Below the pieces are notes generated by a model. It was not told where the DNA came from, made no database searches, and was given only the letters and a program-made list of their open reading frames with translations. The position numbers were made by a program, and so were the translations under genes. Positions 56,001 to 64,000 of a DNA stretch of 64,000 nucleotides are shown here, in pieces (the stretch's first letter is position 1; every line of letters begins with the position of its first letter). Location: positions 341,613 to 405,612 of the forward strand of contig WIDE01000019.1 in NCBI GenBank assembly GCA_015039315.1, written 5' to 3'. The DNA is from Clavulina sp. PMI_390. Lineage: Eukaryota; Basidiomycota; Agaricomycetes; Cantharellales; Hydnaceae.

Positions 56001-58557
56001 TTGCCGCGGGGATCAAGCGGTGATTACAAGAAGGAAGCGTACGCAACATGTTGCATTGTAATGCTATGACCCATCTAACTGTGGGATCCTCAGGGCCCGT
56101 TTGTGCGCCATCTTCAAGAAAATATTGTACGGACCGACGGGGATATTGGTTTCTTTCTTCCTACTGATTGACTCTCGTTTCTCCTAGGCTTCGTCGCAAA
56201 AAGGATTCAGAACTAGATGGCAGGCCATTGATTCAACTCCCCAAGAAGACAAAGATCGACTTAGAGCTTATATTCTCCCCAGAGGTAGTTTTCTCCTTCG
56301 TCCGAAGTGCTTGATATTCATTCTTACCCCCCTCGCACCAGGAGCTGCAAACATATGAATCGATCAAGAGCATGGCACAGGCGATTTTCAATCGATTCCT
56401 CAAAGAGGGGACCGTACTGAAGGTAGGATCATCCTGTAGCTCAACAACTTGCTTGTGCGACTAAGAATCATCCCCTAGAATTATCATCATGTCTTCGTCA
56501 TGCTGTTAGTGTTCATCTCTTTCCTGGTGGCTTGATGCTCACGGCTGCTGCAGTCTCCGCCTTCGTCAGATCTGCGTCCACCCGTCTCTGATTGCCGAGC
56601 ATATGGATGTTTTCCGGACACCTGATGAGATAAATTCTGTCAAGGAGAGAGAAGCGCTGAACGAAGGTACAGACTTAGAATTCTGTGCTGGTACACATTT
56701 TGACCTCTATTCAGTTATTGGGAGAGCCCGTCGTGAGCAGGGTCAGGAATTCCTCGATCGCATGTTTAAGATCATGAAGGACTACGATGACGCTCGAATG
56801 GAGGCAGAAGAGGTGAGTGGCATCAATCCCTGCTCCCTATCATACCTTCCCCTATCATAGTCGGACTAATTCGGAGCGGGCTAGTCTCTTGATGCTAAGA
56901 TTGAGGAAGATCCATGCCTTATTTGCCACGAGCCTCTGATGGAAGAGAGTACATATGCTACTGCGTGTTGCCACTTCATGTGCGAGGAATGCCTGAAGGA
57001 GTTGATGGAATCCCCTCATGTCGTCGACTCTGATGATCCCAAGAAATACTCACCTTCTGAACGACCTTGTAAGCTCCTCTTCACTATTCTCATGATGTGA
57101 ACTCACTGCTTCAAATGTCAGGTCCTGCTTGTCGCTCTGCCGTATCAAAACAGCATTCTTATCTTCGCGCAGCTTTCCAACCATTCAAGCCCATCACCAT
57201 CGAAGACTCTGATGACGAGATGGATAATAAGCCCTACGTCAAAGCTGAAGCAAAGGATGAGCAGATGGACGTTGATGATGACGATGGTGAGACCTCTATC
57301 ATGGCTCCTGGTCGTCGCACAGTTCTCCCTCGAGCATCCAAAATGAAAGCCAGGAAGGCAATCAAACCTGATCCTGAGAATGACTCAGGATCGGACTTTG
57401 ACGACTACGTTCTCCCCTCGGGTGAGGATGATGAGGATGACGAAAACCAGGGTATGGAGAAAGCCGCTAGATTTGTCGGTCGCAAGACTCGCTCGTTAAT
57501 TGGGATCAAGAGGAAGGCGCCTGATGACAATGACGAGGATGAGGATGGAGATGGCAGCTACGCTTCCGAGGCTGAAGAAAGTGACGGCGACGAGGAGAAG
57601 CCGAACCTATTTCAACTCAGCAAGGAGCTCGTCGACAAACATGTCAACAAGCCTAGCTCTAGCTTCTTGACCTCTACGAAGACGAAGGTATGCTTTGGCA
57701 ACACATAGTTTTCCGTGACTGCTAGCTAATGAACATGTCGACAGCAAATGATGGATCTGCTCGTTGAATGGCGTCAAAAATACCCAGGCGACAAGGTAAA
57801 GCTCTCTGATTCCCTTTTCCTCTCGCCAGTTGAGATGACATCTCGAGTTCAGACCATGGTAGTCTCGCAATGGACGACTGTTCTCCACGAGCTCTGCGCT
57901 CCATACCTTGCTGAGCAGGGGTTCGGTTTTGTGACTTTCACTGGGGACTTGAGCTTGAAGCAACGCGACCGCGCGATTGCCAATTTCAGGGCCGATCCTA
58001 GCAAACAGGTTATGCTCAGTGCGTTGTCCGCTAGCGCTCTCGATAAATGTCTAGACTAATAACCCATCTTTTAGTGAGCTTGAAAGCTGGCGGAGTTGGC
58101 CTGAATTTGACTGTGGCAAACCGAGTCATTCTTCTTGATTTGGGCTGGAGCCCTGCTGGTTCGTCTCCCGGCTTCTTCCGTTTGTTAGTGCCTTGACTCA
58201 ATTCATATATCAACAGTTGAGAACCAGGCATTCGATCGCGTGCATCGTCTTGGGCAGAGGAAGGAGGTGGAGATCTACCGCCTCACTATTCAAAACACTG
58301 TCGAGGCACGTGTACTTGCTCTGCAGGACCGTAAAGTTCGTCTGTTTTGCATTTCATGCCTGTGATTGTCAGACTGCTTACACACATTGTGCCTTAATAG
58401 CAAGGCCTCTCTGATGGCTGTCTCGGCGAAGGCACTGTTCGTCGTCAACAGCGTACGTGCATGTGCTCTTAATATAACCAGAATTTCCCTGACACTCATC
58501 ACTTCAGGCCTTTCTGTCCGCGAGCTCGCAGCTCTCTTCGATGTCCACATCTGCTAG
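53028..58557 (+). CDS. SNF2-family ATPase with RING finger (ULS1/HLTF/RAD16 class)
   Basis: Large multi-exon gene starting [20 protein letters not shown] at 53028 and ending [11 protein letters not shown] at 58557. ATPase motifs appear in order: [16 protein letters not shown] (across a tiny exon), Ia [26 protein letters not shown] (DEAQ form), [18 protein letters not shown], then [21 protein letters not shown] and [23 protein letters not shown]3HC4 RING lies between the lobes: [27 protein letters not shown], a loop of about 27 residues, then CPACRSA. It is followed by an acidic low-complexity insert of about 150 residues. The family acts in chromatin remodelling, DNA damage tolerance or SUMO-directed ubiquitination; ULS1 is the closest layout. 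Two Ser/Pro-rich blocks precede the ATPase. The first exons (53088-53760) are the least certain. Confidence 0.82.
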
Positions 58558-59069
58558 ATGTTGGTTTCGAGATGGGCTTCTCACTGTACGCTGTATTCAT
58601 GACTCCCTCTCACTCATGGTGTATTTCGCTCTACGGCTGGCACAGATAACTCACTTCTGTTATAATGTCTCCGCGCCCTTGGGCGCGATGTAGCTTTCTT
58701 GGTCGTTTCTCCTGTTTCAGTATTGCATTTTTTCCTCGACTCATTAGTTATTGTTCACAAAGTTGACGCCCTCCCTTTCCCCGTCTCTCTCTTGAAGCTT
58801 TCCACCGTTCTGGTGCACGTCCCGATTCTTCATCACCCAGTATAGCTAATTTTGTTCTCGTACGTACTCGCCGTTGGAGCGATCAATCCCCCTATAGCCT
58901 CTATAGTTCTATCCCTATACACCTTGGACCTTTCACTCCGTACTTGCATCCATGTCTACTTTTCAGAACATTGCCATTTTCTCGGTCAATTCCATTATAT
59001 GATCGGGGTATCGAGTGTGAATGAATACAAACATATCCTTGCGGCGAGAGCAAAGTGAGTTTTGGGGAA
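58558..59069. other. Convergent 3' flanks
   Basis: About 510 bp between the ends of the SNF2 gene and the coiled-coil gene on the minus strand; T-rich, with no gene recognised. Confidence 0.5.
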
Positions 59070-60478
59070 CTAGGAAGCAGGGATATTGTTCATAATGGAG
59101 GGCAGCGGTGGATGACTAGTCATGTCTTGCGGCGAGGCCAAAGGGTTTTTCGGCAGCGGATACCCGTTGAAGTCCTCCCCCAACAAACCGCTTGACGGCA
59201 TGCCATACAGAGAAGTCGACAGCTGTTGGGTGTCTGCATCGATCGCACTTGATGTTCTCTCTGCTGCTTCGATCTTCCTCCCCAAATCACCCAACTCCTT
59301 CTCAAGGTCGGGTACAGTTTCCATCACAAGCTTGTCTTTGCGCGTGTTCAGGCGCTCGAGACGATTCCGAAGGGAGGTCAGTTCACCCTCGAGATCAGCG
59401 ACAGCTTTCTTGTCGGCTTTGATCGCGTCAGCGGCAGTAGAGTGCTCCTTCGACGCTCGCTCCTTGATACGTTGATATTCAGCTGATACAGATTTTGCAC
59501 GCTCTTCAAGGGCAGGGAGCGAAGCTTCCACTTGCTTGACCTGTGCATCCGCCTCAACAGACGCGGCAAGCGACTGTTTCGTCGCTTCTTGCAGCGCGAG
59601 TATCTTCTGTCGGCTCCGCTGATCGTTCTGGGCGGATTTTTCTGACGCTCGCTTTAGAGCCTCTATTTCTGATCGGAGCGCTGCGTCTGCCCGCTGGGAG
59701 TCTCGTCTCGCGGTTTTGAGCCGTTGAATGAGAGCCTCCTTTTCTGCGTCGAGGTCGCGGAGCTCATGGAGGAGTTGAGAGGCACGTTCTTCGACTGTCA
59801 TTGGCCGCGGGGGTGGAGGAGGAGGAGGATCGGGCAGAGTTGGGGTCGTAGGCCTGGTTTGAGTTGGAGGTAATGATGGGATCGCCGCGGGGTTGGGGGG
59901 ATTCGGGGCCGTTTCCTCGTCAATCGAATCATCGGCTGGGAATATATCTTCTGCCTCTTTAGGCACAGCAGAATTTAGGCCGCGGTTTGAGCACTTGGGT
60001 CTATGCAGGGTCTTAAACGTTTGTAAGGGTCCTTACCTGCAGCTTCTTCCGTTGAGACTTTCCCTCGTATTGTCTCTTCACTAGCAACAAGAGCTAGTTC
60101 TACGTCATATGTGCGAGCGGGATGGAGCCCATAAAGGATGACTATTGCTTCGACGTCGGCATCATCGTCGATGTGCATGACAACTCTTTGCCAGGGAGCG
60201 TTATTAACTTTGACGGCCAGTCCTTTCCCGAGAAGCTCAGACATTGAGATAGGCTTCAGGGGAGGCTTTGGTGAGGATATATGACTTGGTCCAGCATGGT
60301 CCGAGTCGTCGAAATCATCAGCAGATGGGTCGTCCCAGGTCCGGAGAGCAATGGATGAGGAAAGGATGAATGTAACAGAAACGGGTGTGATTTCTCGGAC
60401 ATGCAAAGTGAGACGATTCCAAGGACGAATGCTGCGCCATCCTGCTGGGGGAGATGGAGGCCGTCGCATAGTGCTCAT
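59070..60478 (-). CDS. Coiled-coil protein with an N-terminal beta-sandwich-like domain
   Basis: Two exons: 60478-60037 and 59956-59070, about 442 residues. Residues 1-145 may form a fibronectin-III-like domain: RSIRPWNRLTLHVREITPVS, PWQRVVMHIDDDADVEAIVI and LYGLHPARTYDVELALVASE, the last resembling the end of an Fn3 repeat. A Pro-rich linker with a run of prolines follows. Next come about 170 residues of coiled coil (LLHELRDLDAEKEALIQRL, KAVADLEGELTSLRNRLERL, VPDLEKELGDLGRKIEAAER). The C-terminus is Pro/Ser-rich. This order recalls the fungal ubiquitination-network protein AcrB, but I cannot confirm that. The acceptor is chosen so that G-AG makes Glu and restores the frame. The start codon is 112 bp from the divergent IleRS start. 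Confidence 0.68.
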
Positions 60479-60590
60479 CAATTAGTGGGGGCGCTGGGAG
60501 AGAGAAAGCAGTTTGTTTGGGTCGCACCACGCTATCGACATTCACAACACTCAACAAGTACAAACTCTGCGCGAGAGAGCCAAGAGGTCG
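60479..60590. promoter_or_regulatory. Short divergent promoter (112 bp)
   Basis: Separates the ATGs of the coiled-coil gene (minus, 60478) and mitochondrial IleRS (plus, 60591). Both leaders must be very short or overlap. Confidence 0.5.
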
Positions 60591-63500
60591 ATGCGAAGGA
60601 CCCTCTCCCTCGTTTCTCCCAATGGCTTGAGACTTCTAGGCAACAAGACAGCGACTCGGTCCACTTTGTCTTCCCCTACCCTCTATATATGCTCTCGGTG
60701 TACGCGAAGTGCTTCCACGAAAGCTTCTCCGTCAAAGTCTTTCGCGTCTACTTTGCTCTTGCCCAAAACAAAATTCAAACTATGGCCTGACTACTCTGCG
60801 AGAGAATCCTCCCTCGCAAAGAGGACAAATGAAGAGCTATATGCCTCCCAGGTCCGCAATGCCTTTTGCTACGCTGAGCTGGCTCAATACTGAAAGGCTC
60901 TAGCAAGCAGTCGAATACCGAACAGCCCGTTTTTCTCTTCCATGATGGCCCGCCGTATGCAAATGGCGCGCTACATATGGGTGAGTTCATTCTTTGTTTC
61001 TTTTAGCTTCTCATAAGTGTATTCAGCCAGACCTCACTTCAGGCCATGCCCTAAATAAGATTCTCAAGGACATCATCAATCGGTTCCAAGTACTAAAAGG
61101 GAATAGAGTCAAGTGTGTTCTATAATACTGCATTTCCATGACATGCTCACATACCCTCCCGTCAGCTACGTTCCGGGATGGGATTGCCATGGCCTTCCCA
61201 TCGAATCCAAGACGCTCGAGCTGCTTAAGGTAGGCTTATTTCCCAACACGCTAACTGTATCTTCATTATGCTAATTATTTTTTCCTAAGGCTGCGCCTAA
61301 CACCCTGCCAGCGGCGGAGGTGCGAAAACATGCTGAGAAGTTTGCTCGAAAGCAAGTCAAGTCACAGATGACAGAATTTCAACGACTCTCTATTATGACA
61401 TCTTGGGAAGACCACAAAACATATCGGACAATAGGTATATTCCATGCCCGTACGATGCTTGATACTGGACTAACAGTGACATTAGATCGAAACTACGAGC
61501 TTCGCCAACTCCGGCTACTTCAAGAAATGGTCCGCAAGAGTAATGCATATCCTCGCTCCTTGAATTTTGTTCTCTCATATACTGAACCAGACCCCTAGAG
61601 CTGATTCATCGACGTCATAAGCCAGTCTTCTGGTCCCCTTCCTCCGTCTCTGCTCTCGCCGAAGCAGAAGTGCAATATGTTGACGACCACGCCTCTCGGT
61701 CCGCATACATTGCATTTCCCGTCCAGGAACTGAGCGACTCCCTGGCACCTATCCAAGAACTTGTCAAATCTGAGGAAGAAGTCTGCCTGCTGATCTGGAC
61801 GACAACACCATGGACAATTCCTGCGAATATGGTGCAAAGACTACTGAACCGAGTTGCTTACTTTGCTAATTCTTCATCTCCAGGCAATCGCTGTTAATGT
61901 GAACATGACATACTCTGTCGTTCGACACCACGACCAAGCCTCTGCTACTTCAAGACTTCTGATCATAGCGACTGAGTTGTTGGAGAGCGTAGAATCCGTC
62001 TTTGGTCCTCTTGAAGTCATCGGGCAAACTGAAGGTTGGCCGTCAAACTTTCATTCTCGTGAATGATCTGATGCTCATTTGGGGCAATTATTGAAGGATC
62101 TAGTCTCGTTGGCTTACAGTACACGAATAAAGCCTTTGGCCACTCCAAGTTCCCACTACGTGTGCTACCGTCCACCCACGTTACCTCATTTTCTGGTACT
62201 GGTCTCGTTCATATGGCCCCCGCACATGGTGCCGAAGACTACGACACGTTTCGCCAGCTAGGCCATTCGACGTCAGAGCTTCTCTCGCCTGTCGACGATT
62301 GGGGGAAGTATACGTCCCAGATCATCACCTTGACAAGGGACGAGGAACACGGAAAGCGTTTGCTCGGAAAGGAAGTATTGAACGAGGGCAATAGTGAAGT
62401 ACTCTTGGTTTTGAAGGAGACGGGGATGCTGCTCGCGCAACACAGCTACAAGCACCGATATCCATACGACAGCCGAACTAACAAACCTATGATCATTCGG
62501 TACGACCCTCTGCCCACTATTCACGCGCTTTCGGGTCTTGACCACTCTCTTCCTCAGTGCCACTTCACAATGGTTTGCAGATGTTGGTGCCATCAAGCAG
62601 CAGGCATTAGATGCATTATCGGATGTTACATTCCACCCAGCTTCCGGTATGACTCCCAAGCCTAGCATTAGCAATTTCAGTGGTTAACAGTCTGTTGGTA
62701 GCTCGCGTTCGTCTTGAGGCCTTCGTACGGGAACGCTCTGAGTGGTGCATCTCACGCCAGCGTGTGTGGGGCTCACCTATACCTTCCCTGCATGACGTGC
62801 GGACTGGAGAAGCGGTTCTTACTGCTGAGTCCATGGATCATATCGTCTCTATCCTGGAACAAAAAGGGCCCGCATATTGGTGGACTGGTCCTGTTGAAGA
62901 TTTCGTTCCCCCGAGTCTTCAAAGCAGCGGCAGAGAATTCAAAAAGGGCACAGATACGATTGATGTATGGTTCGACAGTGGAAGTTCATGGACTATGCTA
63001 GACTCCCTCCTCGAATCCGACACTACTGTTGGCGAGACTCCTTTGCGGGCATCGTCCCCTGGGCCTGCTTCGCACCCGCCTATCCGAGTCCGCCGAGCAG
63101 ACGTTTGTCTGGAAGGCAGCGATCAGCACCGCGGATGGTTCCAGTCCTTGCTATTGACAGCTGTAGCTGCCACTCCTGAAGGGGAAACTCCTGTTGCTCC
63201 TTTCAAGAACCTGATCAGCCACGGTTTCGTTCTTGACGAAAGCGGTCGGAAAATGAGCAAGTCAGTGGGTAACATCATCAGCCCCGCAACGATACTGTTT
63301 GGGGGCAAGGTAAGCTGCGCGCGCACGACTCAGTAATGTGTAGAATAGTCCCTGAAGATATCCACCCATGTGTAGGACCAGAAGAAAGAGCCAGCATACG
63401 GCGTGGATGTCCTCCGGCTCTGGGCTGCTGGAGTCGACTATACGAAAGATGTTTCTGTTGGCCCCACGTCTCTCGCTCAAGTAGCGGAACACGTACGGAA

Positions 63501-64000
63501 GCTTCGTAACACCGCTCGCTTCATGCTTGGCAATCTCGGTGATCACATGCGAACTGCCAGCTCTTCGGGCATTACAAAGGACGACCTTTCCCTGGTATGT
63601 GCTCACTCCGTAAGGGTTGTAATGTGTACGGGATTGATAGCTCCAATAGATTGACAGATACGTGCTACACGAGCTTTACACCCTTGAAAAGCGATGCCTT
63701 GAGGCATATCAGAATTTCAATATGCACATTGGTGCGTCCCCATTTTATCTCAACAATCTGGAGTGGCTGATCTATCTTTGTGCTTGGTAGCTGTTCAATC
63801 TCCCACCACGTTCTCAAATTCGATCCTGTCCGCCTTGTATTTCGACATCACCAAGGACGTGTTGTATACCGAACCTGTCCATAGCCAGTCGCGCCGAGGT
63901 GTCACGTTCGTTCTCGAGAAGGTATACCACTTTCCCTGCGAACTAGGATCTATCTCGGTTGACAAGAATTACTTCTATAGACGCTGGAGGTCTACACGAC
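60591..64000 (+). CDS. ISM1: Mitochondrial isoleucyl-tRNA synthetase (3' end outside window)
   Basis: Class Ia synthetase charging mitochondrial tRNA-Ile. ATG at 60591 begins a basic Ser-rich presequence ([20 protein letters not shown], no acidic residues in the first 55 or so). The catalytic start [26 protein letters not shown] holds the H-x-G-H motif (HMGH), split by an intron. Next are [16 protein letters not shown] and the editing domain CP1, [11 protein letters not shown] and [19 protein letters not shown]. Further marks are [49 protein letters not shown] and the KMSKS loop [28 protein letters not shown] leads into the anticodon-binding domain, which is cut off at 64000. Many short introns; the first joins LYASQ to QSNTEQPVF. 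ValRS and LeuRS are related but fit the editing and KMSKS contexts less well. Confidence 0.88.

Overview
This window looks like nuclear DNA of a filamentous basidiomycete, probably an agaricomycete. The inference rests on many short (about 50-60 nt) GT-AG introns, compact intergenic spaces, Ser/Pro-rich proteins and gene content (fungal-type mitochondrial carriers, Dal5-type permeases, F-box singletons). A Ceratobasidium/Rhizoctonia-like source is a guess only. Gene models were joined by eye from splice sites, reading phase and paralogue comparison. No tRNA, rRNA, CRISPR array or complete transposon was recognised. Bases 24876-25640 are an assembly gap (N).

Layout. 13-4984: two minus-strand paralogues with tandem C2-like domains and a Trp-rich C-terminal tail. 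6976-8196: a Ser-rich low-complexity protein. 9584-15406: two tandemly duplicated major facilitator transporters (minus). 16121-19233: an ADIP/SSX2IP/Msd1-like coiled-coil protein. 19602-22985: two more C2-like paralogues (plus), with one C2 domain and a candidate N-myristoylation start. 23122-28892: two related F-box proteins flanking a MOCOS-like class V aminotransferase gene interrupted by the gap. 29073-33302: nucleoporin SEH1 and two unrecognised genes sharing a 68-bp divergent promoter. 33616-40460: a secreted histidine acid phosphatase, prolyl-tRNA synthetase and mitochondrial ribosome recycling factor. 40686-45968: an ornithine-type mitochondrial carrier followed by two divergent carrier paralogues. 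46093-48031: a MAK11-like WD40 ribosome-assembly factor. 49977-52661: a Dal5/ACS-type permease. 53028-58557: a SNF2-RING ATPase. 59070-60478: a coiled-coil protein. 60591-64000: mitochondrial isoleucyl-tRNA synthetase, cut by the window end.

Themes. The region is shaped by local duplication: four C2-like genes, two MFS genes, three carriers and two F-box genes. Housekeeping genes lie between these families. Several products act in mitochondria (RRF, carriers, IleRS and probably one ProRS isoform). The most novel-looking item is the C2-like family. Its four members share an exon-phase pattern (2-nt carry, a tiny 23-35 nt exon, then an exon opening with R-[LV]-E-[FY]-[DE]-G-Q or a variant) and end in the tail pattern A-P-x-W-G-x-R-S-S-I-W. 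I do not recognise it as a described family.
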